Shown: positions 9,814 to 21,031, numbered from the stretch's first letter. The stretch is DNA of 64,000 nt from Closterium sp. NIES-65 (GCA_948144175.1 CANXME010002544.1:124001-188000); one strand, 5' to 3'. Notes: a model not told the origin generated them from the letters alone. Numbers and translations: made by a program.

Positions 9814-11840
9814 CTAATTATCACTACGTCCAAGGGCCTTGGTGAAGACATCAGCACTGTTGGCCCGAGTGGCCACGTAAGCAAGACGAAGCAGACCACG
9901 CTGCTGCAGCTCTCGCGTGAGGAAGTAACGGAGAGCAATGTGCTTCGATCTGTGCTCCAGTCTCTGGTCCTGACACAAGACAATCATGACCTTGTTGTCG
10001 ACGTAAAGAATTGGAGGAGAACGAGGTAGCTACTGTGCAGCCATAGCCCCAGCGTAGATCTCCGCCTCACAGCTGGAACTAAGGACAGAAGAAGAGCGAG
10101 TGGACCTCCACGAGACAGAACCAGAGCCGAGGCTGAAACTGTACCCTCGTGTCGACCGGTGAGTCGTCTAGTCGTCAGCCCAAGAAGCGTCCGAGTGACC
10201 GGTGTGAACAACTGGACCCGGTCCTCCAAGCACGAACCCCATGCCCGATATGCTGCACAAATATCGCAATACCCTCTTCGCAGCATCCCAGTGCATCTTT
10301 CGATGTCTACCGAGAGCCACGTAGCGAGCCAAGAGGCCGAGAGGGTACGCGAGGTCAGGTCGTGTGCACGTCATAAGGTACATGAGGCAACCCACAAGCT
10401 CTGTGTACGGACCACTCGATTTTATAGACTCGTTTGAAGGTGGAGCTGAGAGCGAGTGGCCGGTAAACAGAGGAGTGGGCTATGTTGGACGTGAAGTCGA
10501 AACGCTGAAGGACCTGCTGCACCATCTGTGACTAAGTGAGGGTGATGGTGCGGCGTGCTCTATCCCGGCTGATCTGCAAGCCAAGATACCTCCACAGGTC
10601 ACCCAGGTCAGTGCAAGTGTGTCTCTCCTGCAGCTCCGCCTTCACCAAGGCCAGAGCCTCAGTGTCAATCGTAGCAAAAATCAAGTCGTCAATGTACACA
10701 AGAACATAGAATGGCGGCAGAGAAGTGTCTGTGCGCAGAAACAGCGAAGGGTCAGCAGACGAGGGAGCGATGCTAAGAGCCGCAAGTGTAGTCCTCAGTT
10801 TGTCGTGCCACTCGTGGGGTGCCTGTCGGAGGCCGTAGACTAGTCGCCGAAGACTCAACTGGGTACCCTCAGGAAACGACGCACTGAAGCCACGTAGACG
10901 GTGCAACCACACAGCCTCGTGAAGGCTACCCTGCAAGAAGGCTGTCGAGAAGTCAAGGGAGTGCAGCTCGTAGTCACGGTGTGCTGCAACGTGTAGTAGC
11001 ACCCGAAGAGTGGTCATCTTCGGGGTGGGAGAGAAGGTCTGAAAGAAGTCGACCCCCTCACGCTGACTGAAGCCTCGTGCAACGTAACACGCCTTGAAGA
11101 CAGGCGAAGAACCCGGCGGCCGCTTCACCCTGAAAATCCACATGCCATCGATTATGTTCGCCCCAGGTGGGGGAACTTCGTCGACGTAGGTGCCTGTGGA
11201 CTTCCAGGAAGGCATCTTTAAGTCCATGAATATCTGCCACTGAGAGGTGTACGGACCCGTGATCGCCTCTGCGTAAGTGTGCGGGGTCGGGATGTCCAGT
11301 GCATCCGGGTCTGCCCTCAGAGCAAAGTAGCGTGGACACGAGATGAGGTGCACCGGCCACTAGGCACTCCAGCTCAAACTGCCTCTCCTTAAGGACGTCA
11401 GATCCAAGGGCAAGCTCAACCCCGACGGATGGAAGACACAAAGAGTAAAAAACAAGACTCGCAGCGTAGTCAAGGCGGCACAAAACAACAAAGTCAACAA
11501 GCTCAGCAACTAAGGCAGACGTAGCAGCAGACTCAAAGGAAGGGTCAGTCACAACTGTGGCAAGGAGACGAATGACAGTCACACTGGCTGCACGGACAAG
11601 GTCTGACTCAGGGTCAGGAACGTGAGGAAGAGAAGACGCAGGAGGAGACGGCAGAACAACACGCTGTGGAACAGAGGAAGGACGAAGTGCCATACGGTGA
11701 GTGCTTGTCACAGCTGGAGCACGAGGACGGACAACACGACGACCGCGAACAGGAGTGGAAACACGAGTCTCAGGCTCACTACGCTTAGGAGTAGAAGCAC
11801 AAGTCTCAGGCTCACGACGCGCAGTTAGGGACGCAATCAC
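9814..11840 (-). pseudogene. CopC pol remnant: linker, reverse transcriptase, RNase H
   Basis: Reading leftward: a Ser/Pro-rich linker from 11840, then a reverse transcriptase open from 11353 to 10532. This carries PDALDIPTP, DGMWIFRVKRPPGSSP, HSLDFSTAFLQGSL, VYGLRQAP and the catalytic YIDDLIFA (YIDD at 10686-10697). Next come GCLMYLMTCTRPDLAYPL (10395-10168) and an RNase H with SDASWADD, interrupted by frame changes, ending near KALGRSDN and a stop at 9814. The reverse transcriptase core keeps its Asp pair, but a frameshift near 11345 and the broken RNase H make a functional product unlikely. Confidence 0.87.
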
Positions 11841-12726
11841 CTCAGTGTGAGGAGCAGGAGCAGGCAGCGGGGAGCCAGGCAGTAGTTGTGGCTGAGACTG
11901 GTAAGTCGGTCGGAACAGTAACGGGGGAGTAGTTCCAGGAACCGGGAACTCAGTAGCAGCAGGCGGGATATTGAGAAGGCAACGAAGCGCAGACGGCTAC
12001 GGCAGAGTAGTCGTACCCCCACAACCTCCAGCTCCAGTAGCAACAGCACCCCCAGAACCAGTGCCTCCAGCTCCACCACCGGGACTGCCCCGACGAACAG
12101 CCCACTCGCGAAGCTGCAGTGGCAAAAGCTACTCCTGCCGAGGATCACCACTAACTCCAGTACCTCCAGCAGTACCTCCAGTAGCACCTCCAGTACCTCA
12201 AGCAGTACCTCCGGGAGTACCTCCAGTGTCAATACCGCCTCCAGTACCAGTACCTCCAGCACGGCCAACTCCAGGACCACCAGTACTAGCAACTCCAAGG
12301 CCAGCACCTCCAGTACCTCCAGCAGCACTTGCGCTTCCAGTACCTCCAGAACAACCGATGTCTCCAGTACCAGGAACACCTGCACTAGCACCTTCAGGGC
12401 CAGCACCTCCGAAACCTGCAGCTCCAGCACGTCCAGCGCCACCACCATTACTGCCCGCAACACCATCCACAGCAGCAGCACCTCCAGCAGCACCAGGAGT
12501 CCCAGCACCTCCAGCTCTAGTAGTACGAGCACGGCTAGCTCCACCACCAGGGCTGCCCCACTGAACATCCCACTCGCGAATCCGCTCCGGCGAGAGAGTC
12601 TCCTGCCGACGTGCACAATTACCACCAGTAGTAGAACCTCCAGCTCCAGCAGTGCCAGCACCTCCAACTCCAGTAGTCCCAGCACCTCCCACTCGAAGAC
12701 GGCTAGCCCCACCACGAGGACTGCCC
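11841..12726 (-). pseudogene. CopC Gly/Ala-rich linker with LSP-REW modules
   Basis: The intended minus-strand frame encodes long runs of GGAG, GTGG and GAGG and contains modules of the form LSP-x4-REW-x5-GSPGGG, for example ETLSPERIREWDVQWGSPGG near 12540-12605 and a second near 12080-12140. Such low-complexity linkers occur between integrase and reverse transcriptase in this copia lineage. On the plus strand the same repeats give Pro-rich open frames, which I regard as shadows. The linker is cut on the right by the inverted R1 LTR; the integrase expected there is absent. Confidence 0.7.
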
Positions 12727-13818
12727 TGTTGGTGTAAGGGCCTAATAAACTCAAGCTATTAAGACTTTATCAAACTTAAAACCTCTCCTCGGGGTCACCT
12801 CCAAGGATCCTTGGGTGCCTGGTACAAGACCAGCCCCTATCCTCGGGTCCGAGTTTGTAGAGAGAGGGATCAAGAGGGACTTAGTCAAAACAGCAAGAGT
12901 ACTTTGAACGTCGCGCAGCGTATCGTGCAGACCGTTGATCGGATTAAGCTGAGAATTTCCTATATCGAAGCTCGCTCCAAGAGTTTTAAAATGAACCAAT
13001 TTGCCTCGCTAAAAGTGTTGGGTGCAAATTCACATTGCACGACATCCTGCCGTCTGTTTGTACGAGTATGCATGTGCGAATGCATTTGGGTATGAATGGA
13101 ATGTTCGTGTGTTTGTTTGCTTTCGCAATTTTCGCTTGAAGCATTTGCAGGTACTCGCGCATTGTGCGCTTCGGCATAACATTGTACGCGATATGAACAG
13201 TACAAGCAGAAAGGACGAGCTTGCAAAGGAGCCCAAGATGGAAGCTTTGCGGTTCGGCTTACTTGATTGCGCAGATTCAGTTCTATCCAACTCGAAATTG
13301 TACTGTTTTGTTTGGTTGACTATAGTGTAGCAGGGCAGGCACTATAGGGGTATAATTTAGGTGAAGGTTGGATGTTGTTTGTCTGTATCTGCATGCTACA
13401 GGGCCAGGGGAAACCAGCGGAACCAGCATTTGGCTGGTTGGGCAAAGACAAAACAGGTTCTGTTTTTAGGACCTGAACCTGGTTGTTGTTTTCCCTGGTT
13501 GGTAAAACAGAACCAGAGGTTGTTTGCCAACCTACCACCTGCTTTTTTGTCCAGCCAGGTTGGTTCTGTTGCTTGGAATTATTTGGGATCATCCTTGGTT
13601 GTTCCCAGGTTTATTCCCAAGGTCCTTGCTAGCTAGAACTATTTATTCTTTCTCTGTTTGTACCTGGATATAGTGAAATTGATTCAAGCGAATTCCTCCC
13701 TTCCTGGAAATTCGTTTCTACGCGGTGCGACGGCGGAATGCTACCCGAGTCAACGCTAGTACGCTAGCACTCCAACGCTAGGCTAACGCTGTCCGAGCCA
13801 TAACTTCGTAATGGCAGA
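12727..13818. repeat. R1 LTR with an internal inversion
   Basis: Bases 12727-13015 are the 3' part of an R1 LTR on the minus strand (LTR positions 1093 down to about 805). Bases 13016-13818 are LTR positions 1 to 803 on the plus strand. The two pieces are complementary in extent: together they make one complete LTR with at most a base or two missing. The simplest reading is one minus-strand LTR whose promoter-side 803 bases were flipped. No target duplication flanks it, and the integrase of CopC is missing across it, so a deletion accompanied or followed the event. Confidence 0.85.
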
Positions 13819-14340
13819 GACAGGGACTGAGAGCGGTGTGACAGTGGTGCTGTCGCGGAAGAAGCAACGAGATGCGCCTGAGTCGAGGGTAAAAGTGTGC
13901 AGGGCCTCCTCAGGCTCTGCCTCTGTGCTAGCTGAGTCACACGCTTGAAGACTAGTAGCCTCTACGTCACCAGGGGCCTCTACACCCCCAGTACGAGTAC
14001 CTCAAAAACCTCCGCCACCGGGGCTGCCCCATCGGACAGCCCACTCACGAAGCTGCTACGGGGAGAGAGTCTCCAGCGGACGCTGCTGCTACTGCTGTCC
14101 ACCGCCAGAACCTCCGGGTCTACTAGCGGCACTACGAGCAGGAGTAGACTCACAGGTTCCTCCAGTAGTAGTACCCCTCCGGACAGTCCACTCACGACGC
14201 TGGTGTGGCAAAAGTGGCTTCCGCCGATGAGCACGGCTAGCTCCACCGCCGGGGCTGCCCCACCAGATAGCCCACTCGCAAAGCTGCTGCGGCAAGAGAG
14301 ACTCCTGCTACTTGGCTGCCGCTGACGTGTGACAGTGATA
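13819..14340 (-). pseudogene. CopC protease fragment and upstream Gly-rich modules
   Basis: On the minus strand, TLDSGASRCFFRDST (active site within 13851-13884) is an aspartic protease DSGA signature, followed by TVTPLSVPV up to the break at 13819. Upstream (14340-13960) lie at least three degenerate LSPQQLREW-type modules with SPGGG runs, for example PQQLCEWAIWWGSPGGG near 14240-14300. Frame changes separate the modules. The protein immediately after the protease, including the integrase, has been deleted. Confidence 0.75.
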
Positions 14341-14544
14341 GTGGCCATGGTAGGCAGTATCAGTCAGAAGCAACAGCAAGGTGGAAAGTAGCTATTGCAG
14401 TGGCGGGAGCTCAAACGGTAGGTGTAGTGGCAGCAGTGGTTGGAGCAGTAGCGGTAGCAACTGTAGAAGCGTGCGTAGGCGGTAGCGGCAGTCGGCGGTA
14501 CGCGCGGGGTAGTGCAGGAGCACGCAGGTAGCGCGAGCACGCAA
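14341..14544. other. Unassigned spacer before the minisatellite
   Basis: It contains short AGTAGC/AGTGGC-type repeats and no recognisable coding or structural feature. Confidence 0.4.
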
Positions 14545-15285
14545 GGCAGGTTGCGTGGAGTAGGCAGGGCAGGGCGCTGGCGCGGGCAGGGCAAGGCGCT
14601 AGCGCGTTCAGGGCAGGGCGCTGGCGCGGGCAGGGCAGGGCGCTAGCACGCTCAGGGCAGGGCGCTGGCGTGTGGCGCAGGCAGGGCAGGGCGCTGGTGC
14701 GTGGCACAGGCAGGACAGGGCACGTGGCGCAGGCAGAGCGCGCGCGGGCAGGGCGGCGCTGGGCAGCAGTAGGGTGCGATGCGCAGGCTGCAGGGCCCGA
14801 TGCACGGGCAGCAGTGGGGCGCAACGCGGGGGCTGCAACAGGGCGCGACGCGAGGGGAAGCAGGGCGCAATGCGCAGGTGGCAGGAGGGTGCGACGTGCG
14901 GGCTGCAGCAGGGCTCAACGTGCGGGCAGGCTGGGCACTAGCGCGCTGGCAGGGCAGGGCGCGTGGCGCAGGCAGGGCAGGGCGCTGGCGCGGGCAGAGT
15001 AGGGCGCTAGCGCGCACAGGGTAGGGCGCTGGCGTGTGGCGCAGGCAGGGCAGGGCGCGTGGCGCGTTGGCAGGGCAGGGTGCGTGGCGCAGGTAGGGCA
15101 GGGCGGTGGGGCGGGCAGGGCAGAGCGCTAGCGCGCGCAGGGCAGGGCGCTGGGGCGTGGCACAGGCAAGGCAGGGCGCGTGGCGCGGTGGCAGGGCAGG
15201 GCGCTTGGCACACGCATGGCAGGGCGCGTGGCGCGCCGGCAGGGCAGGAAAAAAAACGTTTACAAGGCAGGGCAGGGCGGAACAT
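14545..15285. repeat. GC-rich minisatellite
   Basis: It is a tandem array of units about 20-40 bp long built from GCAGGGCAGGGCGCTGGCGC and variants such as GCGCTAGCGCG. A divergent block lies near 14750-14935, built on CAGGCTGCAGG and GGGCGCAACGCG. It occupies the place of gag in CopC, between the primer-binding site and the protease. Several open frames exist on both strands because the repeat lacks stops; they are not genes. Confidence 0.88.
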
Positions 15286-15308
15286 TCGGTGGGCCCTAGA
15301 GAACGAAC

Positions 15309-15322
15309 CTACTCTTATACCA
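15309..15322 (-). other. Primer-binding-like site of CopC
   Basis: The minus strand reads TGGTATAAGAGTAG directly next to the LTR, differing in a few positions from the initiator-Met complement TGGTATCAGAGC. It fixes the inner edge of the 5' LTR. Confidence 0.65.
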
Positions 15323-15460
15323 TGTTAGAATAAGGAAACACGAATGAATGACTAAAGCAGGATGAGTGGTACAAGTAGCAACCCTAACAAAGGGTTATAT
15401 CCCATATGGATAACCCACTACAGCCTAACATCAATAACATGATACAAAAATGTCTTGGCA
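15323..15460 (-). repeat. 5' LTR of CopC (138 bp)
   Basis: It pairs with 8873-9010 at identical length. On the minus strand it runs from TGCCAAGACA to TTCTAACA. Confidence 0.85.
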
Positions 15461-16079
15461 GTATGTGACTATCCAACATCACACCTAAAAGATATAATTT
15501 CTATGCAACAAAGCACCGATGCATACTTTTTACGCATTTGCCACGGTAGATCACCATTATCTCATTTGTTTCAGTCTCGAGTTCAAATACAGTGGCTTAC
15601 AGATCCTAGCTTACAATAGTTGACCACAAACTTGAGAGAACAAAGAGTCTCATGAACATAAATTTCTGTTACACATGGTGAGTACTGAACAAAAACTTCG
15701 AGGTTGATGCACATGTATCAGTGGTGGACCACTTGCTTGATTGGGGGTGTCACATTTTTTTTGTGAGTCATGGGGTGTGTCAGTTTGGAGCCGCAGGTGG
15801 TCAGCCAACATGTGTCAAGGTTTGGACAATAAGGTTTGGACAGCTGAATGTATATCATTGCTTTCGTGTGACATCGTAATATTTGTCAGATTTGAATGGA
15901 ACGCTCGTAATGCTCTTGTAACATGCAAGGACAGAAACATTGGGGGCAGTGCTCTCCTGGAACTCCAATAAATAGGGTATAGTATATCACGTTCTTCCAA
16001 TAAACACCTCTACCCGCATAAGCCCAGGGGGCTATAGGGGGACTTATACCGGCGGGCTGTAAATACCGGGATTACGGTA
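15461..16079. other. No recognisable feature
   Basis: This is AT-richer sequence flanking CopC, with only short open frames. A B-box-like GAGTTCAAATAC near 15580 has no convincing A-box partner. Confidence 0.5.
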
Positions 16080-16233
16080 TGTTCAATAGCATATGGGTCT
16101 TCTGTCACGTAAGATACGTACTAAAACTAACTACTAACTGCCTTAGTTGATACTAAAGCTCTCTCCTCAGGGTCACCTTTGAGGGTCCTTGGGTGCCTGA
16201 CCGAGGTCAGCCCCTATCAAAGGGTTCGAGCGT

Positions 16234-16267
<34 letters not shown>

Positions 16268-16270
16268 GCT
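16080..16270 (-). repeat. LTR remnant with the shared cassette and a GA microsatellite
   Basis: Bases 16158-16236 match the R1 LTR cassette on the minus strand (CTCTCCTCAGGGTCACCTTT, GGGTCCTTGGGTGCCTGA, CAGCCCCTATC), followed by an AG/GA run of about 30 bases (16236-16265). The surrounding bases do not match R1. A TGTTCAATAG at 16080 could be the LTR edge. I infer a second LTR family carrying the same module. Confidence 0.5.
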
Positions 16271-16822
16271 ATAACAGCTGGGGTGGAGAAGTAGTCGTTG
16301 TTTTCTTGGCGTTGTCAAGACAGTGAGCGGTGGCAGCGTACTTGAGGTTGGCGAAGGAGTAATATTCCACTCAAGTTGTATTTTGAACAAGAAAGTACAA
16401 ACAGCTTTATAGTAAGCCTAGTTTATTCTAGTTTTCCTATTTTGTTCTACTTTTTCCTGTTTCAGTCCGCATAGCGCGAACACATATCGAGTTTCCCTCT
16501 ATTTCTATTCCTGACCTGGCACGCGCCAATAAGTTCGACGGTGCCGCTCCAAAAATTACCCTTCGTGCCAATTCCGAACGGTTATGATGAGGCCGTTCGA
16601 AAAGATCGACCATGAGCCATACCGAGCTCACGCTTTCACCGAACGGTAGCTTGCCAAATGTGCCTCTCTTTCGAGGCGCGAACATCCTCTTGGACCAAAC
16701 TGTTCAGAATGTGAGTAACGGAACTCATGGTTTGAATGCATCGCTGGTCTCGCCACCAGCGCAGCTCAAAATTCGCGAGCGGGTAACACACCCTCGTCGC
16801 TCCCCACTCTCAAAACTAACTC
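16271..16822. other. No recognisable feature
   Basis: Only short open frames are present, the longest about 80 codons, without family motifs. Part of it may belong to the LTR remnant on its left. Confidence 0.5.
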
Positions 16823-16937
16823 TGCAGGAATGATGGCATTGAGCGGAATGAGGAGAACAAGTATGAAACCCTAACAGGTTGTACTCACTAGAGTATGCCC
16901 CACTACAGCCTAGAGACATATAAACATAATTTTGACA
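16823..16937 (-). repeat. 3' LTR of CopD (about 115 bp)
   Basis: It aligns with the CopC LTRs through shared GGAATGA, ACCCTAACA, CCACTACAGCCTA and a TTTTGACA end. The minus strand after the purine-rich CCTATGGAGGTG starts TGTCAAAATT. The left limit is uncertain by 10-15 bases. Confidence 0.65.
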
Positions 16938-17179
16938 CACCTCCATAGGCAAACTGGGGGATAGCAAACACAACGTATGGTCACAAGACCAATCAAGCAA
17001 GAGAATAAAGCAAAGCAAAGCTTAGACTAAATCTCAGCATCACCACGAAATCTAAGCACAAGCAAGTGGCCACAAGGCAAGTTCATATGCAGAGTTATAA
17101 AAGCACAAGCAATATAAGGACCACAACCGAGAAAGAACAAGCATGCAAGTATATGTATAGATCAGACTAAAATGCAAAG

Positions 17180-19448
17180 TCAAGCAACCAGAAGGCGAGG
17201 CAGAGTGGGCAGGAGCCCAAGAGCAGTGCAGAAACGCTGATGATCACCAGACCCAAGGGCCTTGATGAAGACATCAGTAGTGTGGCCTAAGAGGCCACAT
17301 AGGAAAGGCGAAGCTGACCACGCTGCTGCAGCTCTCGAGCAAGAAAGTAGCGAAGAGCAATGTGTTTCGTTCTGTGATCTAGTCTCTGCTCGTGACACAA
17401 GAAAAGCATGGCCTTGTTGACGACGTACAGAACTAGAGGAGAACGAGGCCGCTCGCCCAAGTCAGTCAGCTGGTATGTCAGCCAGCGGAGCTCCTGTGCA
17501 GCCATAGCCCCAGCGTAGTTCTCGGCCTCACAGCTGGAACCAAGCACAGAAGACCAACGAGTGGACTTCCACGAGACGGAACCAGAGCCGAGACTGAAGG
17601 TGTAACCCTGTGACGACCGCTGAGTCGCCTGGTCGTCGGCCCACAAAGCGTCTGATGACCTGTGAGTACCACTTAGTCCCATCCTCCAAGCACAAGCCCC
17701 ATGGCCGAGTAACGCGGTACCCTCTTAGCAGCTTCCAGTATCTACCATGAGCCATGTAGTGAACCACAAGGCTGAGAGGGTACACGAGGTCAGGTCGTGT
17801 GCACGTCATCTGGTACATGAGGCAATCGACAAGCTCTAGATACTGACCACTCGGCTCTATAGACTCGTTCGATGTTGGAGCTGAGAGCGAGTGGCCTGTG
17901 GGCAGAGGAGTGGGCTATGGTGAGAAGAAGGTGAAGCAAAAGCACTGAAGGACCTGCTGCACCATGTGCGACTCAATCAGAGTCATGATGCACCGTGCAT
18001 TGTCCCGGGTGATCTAAAAGCCAAGGTAGCTGCGCAGCTCACCCAGGTCAGTGCAAGTGTGTCTCTTCTGCAGCTCTGCCTTCAAAAGGGCTAGTGCCTC
18101 AGTGTCAGCAGTAGCAAAGACCAAGTCGTCGACGTACCCGATGATGTAGAACCGCGGCAGAGAAGTGTCGTTGCGAAGAAACAGCGAAGGGTTAGCAGTC
18201 GAAGAAGCAAACCTAAGAGCCGCAAGTGTCATTCTCAGTGTGTTGTGCCACTCACGGGGTATCTAACGCAGGCCGTAGACTGGCCGCCGTAGGCTCCACT
18301 AAGTACCTGCAAAAAATGACCGAGTTAAACCAGGTGGGCGGCACAGCCAGATGGCCTCGTGAAGGCTATCATGCAAGAAGGTTGTCGAGAAGTCGAGAGA
18401 GTGCAGCTCGTAATCACGCTGTGCTGCGACGTGTAGTAACACTCAAAGAGTAGTCATCTTCTGGGTGGGAGAGAAGGTTTGGAAGAAGTCGACCCCCTGT
18501 CGCTAACTGAAGCCTCGAGCAACGTAACGCGCCTTGAAGGCAGGTGAAGAACCCGGTGGCCACTTCACCCTGAAAATCCACATGCCATCGACAATGTTCG
18601 CCCCAGGAGAGGGAACCTCGAGAACATAGTCGCCTGTGAACTTCCAGGAAGCCATCTGTTCGTCCATGGCCCTTTGCCACTGAGAGGAATACTCACCCGA
18701 GATTGCCTTTACAGAAGTGCGTGGGATGGGGATGTCCAGTGCATCCGGGTCTCCCTGAGGGCAAAGCGGCGTGGCAGCAAGATGAGGTGAAGCAGCTGCT
18801 AGGTGCTCAAGGTCAAACTGCTTGTCCTCAAGAACGTCACAGCTAAGGGCAGTCTCACCCCCGACGGACGGAGGACAGACAGAGTCAAAGACAAGACGCG
18901 CAACATAGTCAAGATGGCAAATAGCAGCAAAGTCAACAAGCTCATCTACTAAGGCAGTCACAGTAGGAGACAAAAACAAAGGGTTTGTCACACACGTGGC
19001 AAGAAAGCGAGTGACAGTCGGACTTGCAGCACGAACAAGATCAGACTCAGAGGCATGAACGTGTGGAAGAGAGGACGCCAGAGGTGACGGCAGGACAACA
19101 CGCTGTGGAACAGAGGAAGGACGGAGTGCCATAAGGTGAGTGTCCGGAACAGCCGGAGCAGGAAAACGAGCAACACGACAAGCACGAACAAGTGTGGAAG
19201 CACGAAACTCAGGCTCACAACGCTTAGTCAAGGACTCAGTCATCTCTTTGTAATGAGAAGGCGCAGGGAGCGGGGAGGCAGAAAGTAGCTGCGGTGGAGA
19301 CGGGTCAGTTGGCCGGGACGGGCCAGCTGGCGGAAAAAGCACCGGAGGAGTCGTACCAGCGACAGGGAACTCAGTGGTAACTGGAGGGAGACTGAGCAGG
19401 TGGCGTTGTGCAGACTGCTGCGGCAGAGCAGGCGCACCCGCAGGAACC
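17180..19448 (-). pseudogene. CopD pol remnant: linker, reverse transcriptase, RNase H
   Basis: From 19342 to 18503 a 279-codon open stretch holds the Pro/Ser-rich linker and the start of reverse transcriptase (PDALDIPIP, DGMWIFRVKWPPGSSP, FKARYVARGFS). The catalytic core follows after frame changes at 18232-18014 with FYIIGYVDDLVFATADTEAL (YVDD at 18126-18137). RNase H is open at 17682-17287 (ALWADDQATQRSSQGYTFSL, SSCEAENYAGAMAAQELRWL, HRTKHIALRYFLARELQQRG) and ends after FIKALGSGDHQRF with a stop at 17180. The active-site Asp pair is kept, but the frame is broken at least twice. Confidence 0.87.
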
Positions 19449-20541
19449 TGTTGGGTGCAAATTCACATTGCACGACATCCTGCCGTCTGTTTGTACGAGT
19501 ATGCGTGTGCGAATGCATTTGGGTATGAATGGAATGTTCGTGTGTTTGTTTGCTTTCGCAATTTTCGCTTGAAGGATTTGCAGGTACTCACGCATTGTGC
19601 GCTTTGGCATAACATTGTACGCGCTATGAACAGTACAAGCAGAAAGGACGAGCTGGCAAAGGAACCCAAGATGGAAGCTTTGCGGTTCGGCTTACTTGAT
19701 TGCGCAGATTCAGTTCTATCCAACTCGAAATTGTACTGTTTTGTTTGGTTGACTATACTGTAGCAGGGCAGGCACTATAGGGGTACAATTTAGGTGAAGG
19801 TTGGATGTTGTTTGTCTGTATCTGCATGCTACAGGGCCAGGGGAAACCAGCGGAACCAGCATTTGGCTGGTTGGGCAAAGACAAATCAGGTTCTGTTTTT
19901 AGGACCTGAACCTGGTTGTTGTTTTCCCAGGTTGGAAAAACAGAACCAGAGGTTGTTTACCAAGCTACCACCTGCTGTTTTGTCCAGCCAGGTTGGTTCT
20001 GTTGCTTGGAATTATTTGGGATCATTCTTGGTTGTTCCCAGGTTTATTCCCAAGGTCCTTGCTAGCTAGAACTATTTATTCTTTCTCTGTTTGTACCTGG
20101 ATATAGTGAAATTGATTCAAGCCAATTCCTTCCTTGCTGGAATTTCTTTTTTACGCGGTGCGACGGCGGAATGCTACCCGAGTCAACGCTAGTACGCTAG
20201 CACTCCAACGCTAGGCAAACGCTGTCCGAGCCATAACTTCGTAATGGCAAAACTTTTCTCGAGGCAACTTGGCTCATTTTAAAGCTCTTGGAGTCAGCTT
20301 CGATATAGGAAATTCTCAGCTTAATCCGGTCGACGGTCTGCACGATACGCTGCGTGACGTTCAAAGTACTCTTGCTGTTTTGACTAAGTCCCTCTTGATC
20401 CCTCTCTCTACAAACTCGGACCCGAGGATAGGGGCTGGTCTAGTACCACGCACCCAAGGACCCTTGGAGGTGACCCCGAGGAGAGGTTTTAAGTTTGATA
20501 AAGTCTTAATAGCTTGAGTTTATTAGGCCCTAACACCAACA
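19449..20541 (+). repeat. R1 solo LTR (1,093 bp) with GAACC target duplication
   Basis: It is complete and on the plus strand, with GAACC at 19444-19448 and 20542-20546. It is inserted in the Gly/Ala-rich linker of CopD and has kept full length and canonical ends. Confidence 0.95.
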
Positions 20542-21031
20542 GAACCACCAGTACCTCCAGGACCTCCAGCGGCTCCAACTCCAGTAGCCTCAGCACTTCC
20601 AGATCCAGAACTAGCAGCTCCACCACCTCCAGCACCAGCAGCACCTCCAGAACTAGCAGCTCCAGCACCACCAGTACCAAAAGCACATCCAGAACCAGAA
20701 GCTCCAGCACCAACAGCACCTACAGTGCCTCCAGCACTAGCAGCACCACCAGCACCTCCAGCACCAGCAGCACCACCAGCACCTCCAGCACCCGCAGCAC
20801 CTCTAGCACCTCCAGCACCAGCAGCACCATCAGCACGTGCAGGACCAGCAGCTCCATGACCTGTAAAACTCCAAGCCCCAGCACCAGAGCGGCCTCGCTG
20901 AACGACCCACTCACAAAGCTGCTGCGGTGAGAGCGTCTCGAATCGACTAGGCGGCTGCTGCTGTCCAACGCCAGGACTTGCAGCAAGAGCACCCTCGACC
21001 CCACCACCACTAGGAATCGCAGCACCCCCAG
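20542..21031 (-). pseudogene. CopD Gly/Ala-rich linker, distal part
   Basis: The minus-strand frame encodes alternating GAGGAGG/AAGAGG runs with one clear module, ETLSPQQLCEWVVQRGRSG near 20890-20945, matching those in CopC. It continues the linker across the solo LTR and is cut at 21031 by CopE. Confidence 0.75.

Larger units (their letters stand above)
8873..15460 (-). mobile_element. CopC, copia element with 138-bp LTRs, internally deleted
   Basis: Two 138-bp terminal repeats (8873-9010, 15323-15460) face the same way. On the minus strand the order is 5' LTR, a primer-binding-like site, a minisatellite where gag should be, Gly-rich modules, a protease fragment, an inverted R1 LTR (12727-13818), a Gly/Ala-rich linker, reverse transcriptase and RNase H, a 3' untranslated part holding a possible SINE, and 3' LTR. 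Gag and integrase are missing. The flanking pentamers ACATG (8868-8872) and GTATG (15461-15465) match only in part, consistent with age. Confidence 0.82.
16823..21031 (-). mobile_element. CopD, copia relic related to CopC, 5' half missing
   Basis: On the minus strand it retains the Gly/Ala-rich linker (split by an R1 solo LTR at 19449-20541), reverse transcriptase, RNase H, a polypurine tract and a short 3' LTR. Its protein and 3' non-coding sequences align with CopC, so both belong to one lineage. Everything upstream of the linker is missing; its sequence stops at 21031 where CopE's LTR begins. Frame changes make it inactive. Confidence 0.8.

Noticed and set aside
11971-12564. A 197-codon Pro/Val-rich plus-strand frame resembling a structural or cell-wall protein
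   Set aside because: It is the shadow of the Gly/Ala-rich linker of CopC on the minus strand, which connects to recognisable pol sequence.
14545-15285. Tandem array considered as a CRISPR-like array
   Set aside because: Units are contiguous and variable without unique spacers, and the context is a eukaryotic retroelement.
14411-15333. Several overlapping Arg/Ala/Pro-rich open frames on both strands
   Set aside because: They lie in the GC-rich minisatellite and arise from a stop-free repeat unit in all frames.
8868-15465. ACATG and GTATG as a target duplication of CopC
   Set aside because: Only the last three bases agree; it may be a decayed duplication but is not evidence by itself.
15570-15600. 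A second SINE, from a GAGTTCAAATAC B-box-like motif
   Set aside because: There is no A-box at the right distance, no tail and no repeat copy in the window.
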